A stretch of 64,000 bases of DNA. Source: Methanobacteriota archaeon (lineage in GTDB: Archaea; Halobacteriota; Methanomicrobia; Methanomicrobiales; Methanomicrobiaceae). Where the stretch lies: contig JAENYT010000002.1 in assembly GCA_016841665.1 (NCBI GenBank), forward strand, positions 124,001 through 188,000, in the 5' to 3' direction. Shown piece by piece: positions 8,051 to 17,400 of the stretch. The notes under the pieces are model-generated. The model saw nothing but the letters and a program-made list of their open reading frames with translations, did not search any database and was not told the DNA's origin. A program made the position numbers and the translations under genes. Numbering within the stretch: position 1 is the first letter of the stretch; the number at the start of each line of letters is the position of its first letter.

Positions 8051-8559
8051 ACCAGATGTTCCAGAAATTCTGACCAATCAATGGTTCCATGAGAGGGTGG
8101 AATTTTTTCGTGAATAAAATCCACGATCCGGTCCGCGATCTCCGAGACCGAGCGGTACGTGCTATCCAGTTCGAGAACATGGTCTGGGGGGTGCTCCTCG
8201 ATCGTCTCGATGAGAATGACGTCCAGCGCCTCGGCTTCGAGATTCTCACGGATTTTTGCTTCGGGGTAATGGCGTTTGCCGAGCCTCCGGGCAAGCACAT
8301 CAGGCCTGCACCGGAGCACCACCACCCGGTCACAGGGCAGGAGGTGTGCAAGGTGCCCTTCCACGAACCCCTCGAAAGGGGAAAATCCCGCAACCCACTG
8401 TTCTTCATCGATGATGGTTGTCTGTCGCGCGGGATCCTCTTCAATGGTGTAGGCCCCGGTCGTTTCGGAGAGGTGGAGGGTGGGGTAGCCACGAGCCGCC
8501 AGTTCACCCGCAACCGATGATTTTCCCGTGCCGGGCGTCCCCGTAATCCCCCACATCAT
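8047..8559 (-). CDS. Adenylate-kinase family protein, AK6/Fap7 type
   Basis: A 170-residue P-loop kinase. Walker A is GTPGTGKSS at residues 7-15, followed by a short lid region (RRLGKRHYPEAKIRENLEAEALDVI) typical of AK6/Fap7, a broad-specificity NMP kinase and ATPase linked to late small-ribosomal-subunit maturation in archaea and eukaryotes. The start overlaps the hisC stop and its own stop overlaps the next ATG, so it lies in the middle of a translationally coupled operon. Family call is firm; whether NMP kinase activity or ribosome assembly dominates cannot be read from sequence. Confidence 0.88.
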   Translation of the reverse strand: MMWGITGTPGTGKSSVAGELAARGYPTLHLSETTGAYTIEEDPARQTTIIDEEQWVAGFSPFEGFVEGHLAHLLPCDRVVVLRCRPDVLARRLGKRHYPEAKIRENLEAEALDVILIETIEEHPPDHVLELDSTYRSVSEIADRIVDFIHEKIPPSHGTIDWSEFLEHLV

Positions 8560-9611
8560 AGGCTGCCTGTCTCCTGTAAAAATCGCTCATTTTCCCAATC
8601 ATCACCTATACTTACCCTTATATAATGGTCGCCGAGCTGGGGGAACCCTGCCGCCGATCGCACCACCACCCCTCGCCGGGCCAGTGCCTCCACGGCTTCG
8701 TCTCCCTTCATAGGAGCGACGTCGATGAGCACGAAGTTGGCGTCGCTCGGCAGGACGGGGAAAGGGATCTCTTCGGCGAACCGCTTGCGCCATGCCGTCA
8801 CGTGGTCCACGATGCGACGGACGTGATCGGTGTCGGCAAGAGCGCCCATCGCAGCCGCCGCAGAGACGGCATTCAATGCAAAGGGTGTTTGCGCCCGCCG
8901 AAAGACGGGCTCAAACCACGCAGGCACGCACGCAAAGCCGACCCTGAGCCCGGCGAGTGCGTAGGCCTTGGAGAATGTCCGGCCGATGATGAGGTTGTCG
9001 AACCTGCGCACAAGCGGCATATAGTCAATCCCCGAAAATTCCACGTAGGCATTGTCCAGAAAGAGCATCCCTTCGATCTCTTCGCAAATTTCCTCGATCA
9101 CCCCGGGAGGCGTGGCGTTCCCGGTGGGATTGTTCGGTGTGCAGAGAAAGGTGATCTTTGCGTCGCGGCTTTCCTCGACGATCCGGCTGCCATCGATGGT
9201 AAAGTCGGCGTTTCTCGGTACGGGGTGCAGGATTCCCCCCTGGGCGCGCGTGGCGATGCCGTAAAATGAGAAGGTGGGCGTGCTGATCGCAACCCTATCC
9301 CCGTGATCGATGAGTGCCCGGATCACCGTTTCGATGATGCCGTCCATCCCTGCACCGGTGACGAAAGCGTAGTCGCCGAATGCTCCCTCCAGTGCTTCCA
9401 CCAGCGACCCCATGCGCTCGTCCGGATAGCGGTTTGCCGATGCGAGCGCTTCGGTCGCCCTGGCGAAGGCGAGGGGCGAGGGAGGGTAGGGATTTTCATT
9501 GCTGCCCAGGCGGGCCACGCGTTCCCACCCGCAGGCGCGGGCGATGTCGAAGGCACCGGTGGCAAACCGGTATCCTTCGCCCCGAAAGCAGCCCCTAACC
9601 AAGTGTTGCAT
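8556..9611 (-). CDS. hisC: Histidinol-phosphate aminotransferase
   Basis: PLP-dependent class I/II aminotransferase of histidine biosynthesis, converting imidazole-acetol phosphate and glutamate to histidinol phosphate. The 351-residue protein shows RLGSNENPYPPSP near the N-terminus, CTPNNPTGN, and the PLP lysine in GRTFSKAYALAGLRVGF. ATG 9611 is preferred over the ORF-track start at 9668 because MQHLVRGCFRGEGYRF is close to the expected N-terminus. It overlaps the argD stop by about 17 bp, and its stop overlaps the AK6 start. Related aminotransferases such as cobalamin CobD-type enzymes are an alternative, but the SNENP motif supports HisC. Confidence 0.87.
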   Translation of the reverse strand: MQHLVRGCFRGEGYRFATGAFDIARACGWERVARLGSNENPYPPSPLAFARATEALASANRYPDERMGSLVEALEGAFGDYAFVTGAGMDGIIETVIRALIDHGDRVAISTPTFSFYGIATRAQGGILHPVPRNADFTIDGSRIVEESRDAKITFLCTPNNPTGNATPPGVIEEICEEIEGMLFLDNAYVEFSGIDYMPLVRRFDNLIIGRTFSKAYALAGLRVGFACVPAWFEPVFRRAQTPFALNAVSAAAAMGALADTDHVRRIVDHVTAWRKRFAEEIPFPVLPSDANFVLIDVAPMKGDEAVEALARRGVVVRSAAGFPQLGDHYIRVSIGDDWENERFLQETGSL

Positions 9612-10725
9612 GGAGAACCTCGATTGCCCGGTCGATTTCCTCCTCGGTGATGGTGAGCGGCGGGACAAGCCTCAGGTTGCCGTGCGCTGCGCAGTTGACC
9701 AGCACCCCCTGGTCGGCACAGGCTTTCTGGACCTCCGGGCAGCGATCGCCTATCGTGATGCCGACCATCAGGCCGATGATACGGGGGTTGTATGCTGCAA
9801 GGCCTTCTGCAAATCGTTTCCCTTTTTCCGCGACATCGGGGAGCACCTCTTCAATCACCCCTATGGTGGCGAGGGCGGCCGCCGAGGCGAGGGGACCGCC
9901 TGCAAACGTGCTCCCGTGCTGGCCTGCGGTGAATGCAAGCCCTTCACGGGCGACGATGGCGCCGATGGGAAATCCGCTCGCCATCCCTTTGGCAAGACTG
10001 ACGATATCGGGCATCACCCCGTACTGGTGCATGGCGAGCCATGTGCCGGTTCTGCCCATTCCCGTCTGGACTTCGTCGGCTATCATGAGCGCTCCACACT
10101 CATCACAGATCTCCCGGACTTCCCGGAGGAATCCCTCGGGGGGCAGAATCACTCCCGCCTCACCCTGGACCGCCTCCACGAATATCCCCGCGGTGTTCTC
10201 ATCGACCGCATTTCGGAGCGCATCGGCATCTCCGTAGTCGACGAAGGTGCACTTCGGTTCGAGCGGCTCGAACGGCTCCCTGATGGCCGGTTTATGAGTG
10301 ACGGCCAGTGATCCCATGGTGCGCCCGTGGAAGCAGTCCCTGAAGGCAACAAAGTTCTTTCGTCCTGTGGCTATCCGCGCCAGCTTGATTGCCGCTTCGT
10401 TTGCTTCTGCACCTGAATTGACGAGGAATGCCCTGGAAAGTCCGGTGATCTCTACCAGTTTTCGGGCGAGTTCTGCCTGGTGGGGGACATAGTAGAGATT
10501 CGAGCAGTGGATGAGCTCCTGCGCCTGCTCGCAGATGGCTTTCACCACTGCCGGGTGGCAATGCCCCGTGCTGCAGACGGCAATTCCCGCCACACAGTCA
10601 ATATATTCGTTTCCCTCCGCGTCCCACACCTTCGTCCCGGCGCCTTTCACGATCTGCATCGTCCGGGAAAAGGCCGGCATATAGTACCGGGCATCAAGTT
10701 CCCGGTAATCTCCATCTTCCGCCAT
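9595..10725 (-). CDS. argD: Acetylornithine aminotransferase (class III)
   Basis: PLP enzyme of arginine biosynthesis that interconverts N-acetylglutamate semialdehyde and acetylornithine; some archaeal homologues also act in lysine synthesis. 376 residues. Visible features are the GNEYIDCVAGIAVCSTGH N-terminal region, FLVNSGAEANEAAIKLAR, the aspartate in LMIADEVQTGMGRTG and the PLP lysine in VSLAKGMASGFPIGAI. The start at 10725 (MAEDGDYRELDARYYMPAF) is preceded on its strand by aggaaaggaac, a good Shine-Dalgarno. It begins 19 bp after guaAB and overlaps hisC, inside a six-gene operon. Confidence 0.9.
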   Translation of the reverse strand: MAEDGDYRELDARYYMPAFSRTMQIVKGAGTKVWDAEGNEYIDCVAGIAVCSTGHCHPAVVKAICEQAQELIHCSNLYYVPHQAELARKLVEITGLSRAFLVNSGAEANEAAIKLARIATGRKNFVAFRDCFHGRTMGSLAVTHKPAIREPFEPLEPKCTFVDYGDADALRNAVDENTAGIFVEAVQGEAGVILPPEGFLREVREICDECGALMIADEVQTGMGRTGTWLAMHQYGVMPDIVSLAKGMASGFPIGAIVAREGLAFTAGQHGSTFAGGPLASAAALATIGVIEEVLPDVAEKGKRFAEGLAAYNPRIIGLMVGITIGDRCPEVQKACADQGVLVNCAAHGNLRLVPPLTITEEEIDRAIEVLHATLG

Positions 10726-10744
10726 ACGTTCCTTTCCTGAAAAC

Positions 10745-11662
10745 CTATTCGTATTCGATCGTTGCCGGGGGCTTGGGGGTGATGTCGTACACCACCCGGG
10801 CCACCCCGGGAATCTCCGCGGTGATCCGCGATGCGATTGCATGGAGGGTCTCCCAGGGAAGTTCGATCGGGTCTGCAGTCATGGCATCCCGGGAATGGAC
10901 CGCCCTCACCGCGATGATCCAGCCGTGGAGGCGCACATCGCCCTTCACCCCCGTCCCCAAGCCCAGCAGGGCGGCGAAGCACTGCCAGGGGCCGAACGCC
11001 TCGACCAGTTCCTCCTCGGCGATGGTGTTTGCTTCCCGGACGATGGCGATCTTTTCCGGGGTCACCTCCCCAAGGCAGCGTACGGCGAGGCCCGGCCCGG
11101 GGAAGGGCATTCTGTGCTGGATCTCGGGGGGCAGGTCCAGCCCGGCAGCAACCTGCCTCACCTCATCCTTGTAGAGATCCTCGAGGGGCTCGATGATAGT
11201 CTCGAACTCCATGTGGAGCGGCATGCCCCCCACGTTGTGGTGGCTTTTAATGCCCCCTTCGCTCTCGATACGATCGGGGTAGATCGTCCCCTGGAGCAGG
11301 TGTTTTGCGCCGGTCTTTTTCGCCTCACGCTCGAATATCCTGATGAACTTCTCGCCGATTACCTTGCGCTTCTCCTCGGGGTCGGTGTTCCCCTGGAGCG
11401 CCTCAAAGAACTCATCTGCGGCATCGACCATCGTGAGATTGTAGTGGCAGAAGAGCTCGCAGATCCGCTCGCTCTCCCCTTTTCGCATGAGCCCCGTATC
11501 CACGTAGATGGGCTTGAGGCGGTCGCCGATGGCCCGGTGGGCGAGTTCTGCACAGACCGAGCTGTCGACGCCGCCGGAGAGGGCCATGACCACGGCATCG
11601 TCACCTGCTTTTTCCTGTATACTCGCAATCGCTGTTTCAATAAACCGTTCAACATTCACCAT
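10745..11662 (-). CDS. guaAB: GMP synthase, ATP-pyrophosphatase subunit (subunit B)
   Basis: Catalyses the adenylation/amination half of XMP to GMP, using ammonia from a separate glutaminase subunit. The 305-residue protein lacks the GATase domain, which is the archaeal two-subunit arrangement. The PP-loop is [11 protein letters not shown] at about 27-37. The dimerisation domain with HHNVGGMP and [12 protein letters not shown] follows, and the C-terminal [12 protein letters not shown] is canonical. It sits 16 bp after pyrG and 19 bp before argD. The glutaminase subunit is not in this window. Confidence 0.95.
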   Translation of the reverse strand: MVNVERFIETAIASIQEKAGDDAVVMALSGGVDSSVCAELAHRAIGDRLKPIYVDTGLMRKGESERICELFCHYNLTMVDAADEFFEALQGNTDPEEKRKVIGEKFIRIFEREAKKTGAKHLLQGTIYPDRIESEGGIKSHHNVGGMPLHMEFETIIEPLEDLYKDEVRQVAAGLDLPPEIQHRMPFPGPGLAVRCLGEVTPEKIAIVREANTIAEEELVEAFGPWQCFAALLGLGTGVKGDVRLHGWIIAVRAVHSRDAMTADPIELPWETLHAIASRITAEIPGVARVVYDITPKPPATIEYE

Positions 11663-11678
11663 TGTGTATCACCGAGAT

Positions 11679-13262
11679 CTAACTCTCTCTGTTTCTCTCC
11701 TCTCTGCATGCCGTCACGAAACCCATGTAGGGCGGCGAGGCCCTGGTGGGCCGCGAGGTGAACTCCGGATGGAACTGGGTGGCTAGGAAGAACGGGTGAT
11801 CGGACAGCTCGCACACCTCCATCCTGTTCCCGCACCTTCCTGAAAAGACCAGTCCTGCCTCCTCGAGGTCGGCGATCATCGCGGGGTTGACCTCGTAGCG
11901 ATGCCGGTGCCGCTCGGTGATTCCGTTGTGGCCATAGAGCCGTTCGATCAGGGTATTCTCCTTGAGATCGATGGCGCATTCTCCCAGCCGCATCGTGCCC
12001 CCCAGATCCTCAACCTCTTCCTGTTCGGGAAGGATGGCAATGACATGAAGGCCCGGCCCCATCTCTTCGCTCGTGGCGTCTGCCCATCGGAGTACATTTT
12101 TCGCGTACTCGATGACCGCAAGCTGGAACCCGAGGCAGAGACCCAGGTAAGGCTTTTTGTGCTCGCGGGCGAATTGAATTGCCTGCAGTTTTCCCTCAAT
12201 GCCCCGCTTGCCGAACCCTCCCGGGACAAGGATGCCATCGACGTCCGCCAGTTCCGCGGGATCGAAGGTCTCGGCATCCAGCCACCTGATATCGACTTCG
12301 GTGGAGAGTGCACGCCCGGCATGTTTCAGGGCTTCCTTGATGCTGATGTAGACATCCTCAATACCGTACTTGCTCACGATAGCGACCGTGACCCTGCTCG
12401 TGTACTCCCTGCTGACCAGGTGGTACCACTCAGTATCGGGGGTGCGTTTTTCAAGGTCGAGGTACTCCGAGACCACGTCGGCGAGCCCCTCTTTTTCCAT
12501 CTCCATTGGAACGTGGTAGATATCAGGTACGGTCGCCATGCTGATCACCGCTCTCGGGGGCACGTCGCAAAACGCGGATATCTTCTTCTTTGTTCCGCCC
12601 AAAATGACGCACTCGCTCCTCCCCACGATGATATCGGGATGCAGCCCCAGTTCGCGGAGCGCTTTGACCGAGTGCTGGGTGGGTTTCGTCTTGTGGTCTC
12701 CCATGTTGTCGACCGGCACAAGGGTTACGTGCACGAGCACCATGTCATGATCTTCCAGTTCCCCGTGCATCTGCCGCACTGCCTCCAGAAAAGGCATGCT
12801 TTCAATGTCGCCGACCGTGCCTCCCACTTCGACAAGGCAGACGTCGGCATGCGTGTTTTCTTCGAGTTCCTCCGCGGCAGCGTGCCGGATACATGCCTTG
12901 ATCTGGTCGGTGATATGGGGAATGATCTGGACGGTCCCGCCGAGGAAATCCCCGCGGCGTTCTTTTTCGATCACCGTTTGATAGACCTTTCCGGTGGTGA
13001 TATTGTGGTCCGAACTCAGGTTGATATCCAAAAATCGTTCGTAGTTCCCGAGGTCGAGATCAACCTCGCCTCCATCGCGGAGCACGAACACCTCCCCGTG
13101 CTGTGCCGGGTTCATTGTGCCGGCATCGATATTGAGATAGGGATCGATTTTCACGGCGGTGACACGGTACCCGCGGTTTTTCAGGAGCCGGCCGATGGAA
13201 GCGGTGGTGATCCCCTTCCCAAGACCGCTCATTACGCCTCCAGTGACAACAATAAACTTCAA
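11679..13262 (-). CDS. pyrG: CTP synthase
   Basis: Makes CTP from UTP, ATP and glutamine. At 527 residues it is full length. The N-terminal synthetase domain opens [22 protein letters not shown]. The C-terminal class I glutamine amidotransferase has the nucleophile in YLGLCLGFQ and the catalytic HPE in FHPEFTSRP. The gene is first in a six-gene minus-strand operon of nucleotide, amino-acid and lipid genes. A TATA-like tract (catattatatgta on the plus strand, 13302-13314) lies 40-50 bp upstream. Confidence 0.97.
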   Translation of the reverse strand: MKFIVVTGGVMSGLGKGITTASIGRLLKNRGYRVTAVKIDPYLNIDAGTMNPAQHGEVFVLRDGGEVDLDLGNYERFLDINLSSDHNITTGKVYQTVIEKERRGDFLGGTVQIIPHITDQIKACIRHAAAEELEENTHADVCLVEVGGTVGDIESMPFLEAVRQMHGELEDHDMVLVHVTLVPVDNMGDHKTKPTQHSVKALRELGLHPDIIVGRSECVILGGTKKKISAFCDVPPRAVISMATVPDIYHVPMEMEKEGLADVVSEYLDLEKRTPDTEWYHLVSREYTSRVTVAIVSKYGIEDVYISIKEALKHAGRALSTEVDIRWLDAETFDPAELADVDGILVPGGFGKRGIEGKLQAIQFAREHKKPYLGLCLGFQLAVIEYAKNVLRWADATSEEMGPGLHVIAILPEQEEVEDLGGTMRLGECAIDLKENTLIERLYGHNGITERHRHRYEVNPAMIADLEEAGLVFSGRCGNRMEVCELSDHPFFLATQFHPEFTSRPTRASPPYMGFVTACREERNRES

Positions 13263-13301
13263 ATTGCCCTCTCCTGCTGCTGATCAGATTGTTCTGTTAT
13301 C

Positions 13302-13314
13302 CATATTATATGTA
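13302..13314 (-). promoter_or_regulatory. TATA-like element of the pyrG operon
   Basis: The sequence reads tacatataatatg on the minus strand, in the 138-bp gap between pyrG and the thioesterase gene. It is the only strong TATA-like tract near the pyrG start and implies a leader of about 15-25 nt. Confidence 0.45.
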
Positions 13315-13400
13315 CCACTCTAGCATTATCCTTGGGTCTTCGCAACGCCTGCAGGGCAGAGGATGCCGCACCCTGAGAAAGGGGGCCGGGTGCACCATCT

Positions 13401-13823
13401 TCAGGTGCTCCTGATGACCGCGAAGGATGCGGTGGTCTGGGTGAGGAGGGGAGCGTCCTCACCCTGCGCTCGCACCTCGCCCTCGGTGAAGGCGACACGC
13501 CGCCCTTTCCTGATCACCCGGCCCCGGGCGATGATGGTCCCCTCCCGTACGCCCCGGAGAAACGAGGTGGACTCCGAGATGGTGGCGATAGATTCCCCCT
13601 CCTCGAGGACGGTGCAGAGCGCAAGCGCCATGGCCTCATCGCAGAGGGCGGTAAAGACTCCTCCCTGCAGCCAGCCGTCACCGTTGAGCATATCGGGGTG
13701 TACCGTCATGGAGAGCTCGGCGCTCCCGTAGCCGTAGTCCCCCACATTGATATCCATCAGGCGAAAGAACGGGTTCGCGTCCCGGCCCCGCGTGCGGAGC
13801 TCCTCGAGATACCTGATCGTCAT
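13401..13823 (-). CDS. PaaI-type hotdog thioesterase
   Basis: 140-residue hotdog-fold protein, probably an acyl- or aryl-CoA thioesterase. The family core is visible: GWLQGGVFTALCDEAMALAL near 80-100 (central helix with the catalytic acidic residue), then SIATISESTSFLRGVREGTIIARG and RRVAFTEGEVRAQ strands. It is transcribed upstream of the pyrG operon on the same strand with a 138-bp gap, so probably as a separate unit. The substrate cannot be predicted. Confidence 0.83.
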   Translation of the reverse strand: MTIRYLEELRTRGRDANPFFRLMDINVGDYGYGSAELSMTVHPDMLNGDGWLQGGVFTALCDEAMALALCTVLEEGESIATISESTSFLRGVREGTIIARGRVIRKGRRVAFTEGEVRAQGEDAPLLTQTTASFAVIRST

Positions 13824-13945
13824 GCGATCAACGCATACGGGTCGCGGATAATTAGCCCTTGCGCCATCGAGGCGTCCTGGATGCGGACTCAGGGAACTCA
13901 GTCAAACCGAAAGAGCAATGGGCGCTCCTCTCCCCCAACTCTGGT

Positions 13946-14179
13946 ATGCATGCTGATGAAGAACTCCGGCAGATGCTCAGGGATCTCCTCTGGCTGAACT
14001 CGCTCATCGCCACCGAACTCATCCAGATCACCGAAAACACCTCGGCAATCCTCCGGGAAGGGAATATCCCCGAGAGCTGCCTTACGGAGCACGCACACCT
14101 CCGGGCCGTGGCGCTCGATATCGCCGACCGCTACCTGCCGGGAACGGAGCTCCGCAAGCACGTGGAGAAGCACGGATGA
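13946..14179 (+). CDS. Small helical hypothetical protein
   Basis: 77 residues from ATG 13946 (MHADEELRQMLRDLLWLNSLIATELIQITENTSAI). The ORF-track start at 13859 adds a low-complexity region that overlaps the likely promoter, so the later start is preferred. The sequence is acidic and strongly helical, with no membrane segment and no recognised motif. Codon use looks coding. Function unknown. Confidence 0.5.
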   Translation: MHADEELRQMLRDLLWLNSLIATELIQITENTSAILREGNIPESCLTEHAHLRAVALDIADRYLPGTELRKHVEKHG

Positions 14180-14283
14180 GGTAAGACCCAGCATCGCTCA
14201 CCCGTCATTCCGTGAGGATGAAACGGTGTCTCCAATATACCCGAATTGGTCTATGCCCTAGAAAAGGTGGAATGTGTCGGACC

Positions 14284-14323
14284 GCAGGCATGAATTCTCT
14301 CATTTCCGAGAGAAAAGACCTGC
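14284..14323 (-). other. Conserved 3' hairpin downstream of surface-protein copy 1
   Basis: TTCTCTC (14295-14301) pairs perfectly with GAGAGAA (14308-14314) around an ATTTCC loop. An outer stem GCAGG (14284-14288)/CCTGC (14319-14323) encloses it. The same two-tier hairpin, with the loop nearly unchanged, recurs 3' of the other two paralogous units, which supports a real RNA element such as a terminator or stability structure. It lies about 120-160 nt past the stop codon. Confidence 0.6.
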
Positions 14324-14438
14324 TGTCCGTTGTCGGAGCGTTTTTACGTTCGTTTTTATCTCCGTTTTGAACCTAAATGCATCCTCCATTCACCGGTCCA
14401 TCGGGCTCGCTGTTTCCATCTCCACGCATCTCCTTCTC

Positions 14439-17400
14439 CTATGGTGTCATATTTTCTGCAGGCGTCTCCCCCTCTTCCGGCGTCATCTCTTCAGCCTGTG
14501 TTTCCTCCTCTCCGGGGGTGATTTCTTCTTCGGGTGTCTCCTCTTCTTCCGCTGTCACATTCTCTTCGGGTGTCATCTCCTCTGTCGGTGTCTCTTCCTC
14601 CTCTATTGGAGGCCCTGTCCAGTATGCCACATCGGTGTCGGTCACCACGGTGCCCTCAGCATCCTGTGCGGTGACCGTGGCGGTGTTCATGTGCTCACCA
14701 TTCCCCGAATCGGGTTGCTCCACCATCGGCACCTCGTAATCCCATGTTTCTCCCGGACTCAGGACGCCGTCGCCATCGTCGTCGGTCGGGCCGGTCACCG
14801 TGAGATAGTCGTCGTTAAGCACGACGTTAGAGAGGACCGCGGAGCCGGTATTGGTGACGGTAAAGGTGTGAATAACCGCCGCATCATCTGTATCGAAAAC
14901 CACTCCCGGCGGCTGGTCCGCGTCCTCACCGTTGGCGTACTTCTCAAGATCGATGGCAGCCACTCCGGCCGGCTCCGGCCCTGTCAGCTCCGGCCCGGTC
15001 CAGTATGCCACATCGGTGTCGGTCACTATGGTGCCCTCAACATCCTGACCAGACGCATAGGCGCGGTCAGAATTTAATCCGGGCTCCGCTACTGGTGCAT
15101 CCTCCGGCGGCAGGCGGTAATTCCACGTTTCTCCCGGACTCAGGATGCCGTCGCCATCGTCGCCGGTTGGATCGGTGACCCGTTGATAGTCCTCAAGCCA
15201 CACCTCAACGAGTGCAAGGGCGCCCGTGTTGGTCACGGTGTAGGTGATGTTGACTTTTTCATAAGCATTTTCGAGGATGACCCCCGGTGGCTCGTCTGCA
15301 TCCTCACCGTTGACGTACTTCTCCAGATCGATGGCGGCACACGGAACGGGAGTATAGTATACCGAGTCGAAGTCGGTCACCTCATTGCCTTCCGGGTCCT
15401 GTGCGGTGACCCGGTCCGTAATTCCTCTCGGTTCGGTGCCACAACCGGGATCGGGTTCATCTTGCGCAGGCATGTCGTATTCCCATGTCTCTCCCGGACT
15501 CAGGATGCCATCATTTCCAATGTCTCCTGTGGGGCCGCAATCGTCCGGGGTGCCAGCGTACGGAGCACAAATATCGACGAGACCTTCGATTTCCACATTG
15601 ATGAGGTCAACGTCGCCGGTGTTGGTCACGGTGTAGGTGAGATCCATCTCTGCGTCAGCGCTGTCGAAGATGACCCCCGGCGGTGTGTCCGCATCATCCC
15701 CGTTGAGGTAATTATTCAGTTCGATGGCAGCTGGTCCACCCGGTCCCGGCCCTGTCCAGTATGCCACATCAGTGTCGTTTACATCGAAGCTGCCGGTAGA
15801 ATACCAACTTCCCTGTGCGGTCACCGTAGCGGTGTTCATGTGCTCACCGGTCCCCGCTGTCGGTTCATCTCCCGGCCGCACGCGGTAACTCCATGTTTCA
15901 ACTTCTCCCAGTATGCCATCGCCATCATCATCGAGGGGGCCCTCGACGGTAACCATGGGATCGGTGAGTACTACATTCTCGAGTGGAGCGACGCCCGTGT
16001 TTTCCACGGTATAGGTGATGTTGACCGTGTCATTCGCATTTTCGAAGATGAAACCCGGCGGTTCGTCCGCATCCACACCGTTTACATACTTCTCCAGATC
16101 GATGGCTCCACACGCAACCAGGGTGTAGTATGCCACATCGGTGTCGGTGACCTCATTGCCTGCCGGGTCCTGTGCGGTTACATTGGATGTGAACGAATGC
16201 AATCTATCTTCCTGTTGACATAAAGCAGCAAGTTCCTCAGGAAACGTGTAGTCCCATTTTTCTCCCGGACTCAGGATTCTATCATTTCCGATGTCTCCAG
16301 AGGGGGCACCACACACCTCATGATTGGGATTATATACACAATAATCGACGATATCGTCGATTCCCACATTAATGAGGTCAACGTTGCCGGTGTTGGTCAC
16401 GGAATAGGCCAGGCTGATTCCCGCGTCCTCATTCTCGAATACGACTCCCGGGGGGTCGTCGGCTTCGATATAGCTGTGGGACGCAGGGTCATACATGTAC
16501 ATTTCAAGCTCTATCCTCGCCTCGAATGCCCCGGTGCCGTTGTAGTGGCTCGGGTCCGAGTCCTCCACTTGTGCCGTGGAGAAGGTGCCGCTCGCCGTGG
16601 CGAGGTTTTCGTAACCCCCCGCTTCGGCGGTGCCGTTGGCCTCGTAGACCCACGTCTCTCCCGATTCGAGAACGCCGTCGGCGTCATCACCCATCGACGG
16701 CCCGCTAACGGCACCGAGTATGTCATCGTTCAGGGTGACCTCGAAGAGCGGGACGGACCCGGTGTTGGTGACATTGTAGGTCCAGTTCACCGTGGCATTG
16801 ACGGGAATCGACGGTCCGGGCGCCTCGTCGGCATCCTCACCGTTCGTCGCCTTCTCCACGTCGATCCCGATGGTCGAGATATTCACCAGGCCCGCGTCCC
16901 AATTGGGGTCCTTCTCGTTCTCGGCGAGATCGATGGGTCCTGCATTCCCTGTGTCGATGTTCGCGTCGCTGTCGAGGGCCGGGTTTGTGCCCTGCTCCTC
17001 GAGCGTGAACACGTACCCTTCCGGTCGGACGAACCGGAGCGAATAGGTGCCCGCTTTCAGGCTGCAGAAGCAGTAGTGGCCCTCAGAATCCGTGGTTCTC
17101 GACCTGAGCTGGACCCCCTCGCTGTCGTAGAGGATGACTTTGACCCCCTTGATACCGGGCTCTCCGCTATCCTGGATACCGTTGCCGTTGCGGTCCTCCC
17201 ATACCCTGTCACCGATCTTGGCCTTGGGAATTGGTTTTGGCACCGGCGTGGGTTTGGGCGTCGGTACAGGCGCAGGTCCGGGCGCAGGCGAGGGTGCCGG
17301 TTCGATCACCTCGTCCAGCCTGACCGCCCAAGCATCCGGGTAAGGCGGCTGCTCCTCGGGCGTCACATTGAACACGCCGGCGAAGACATAGGACGTCTCG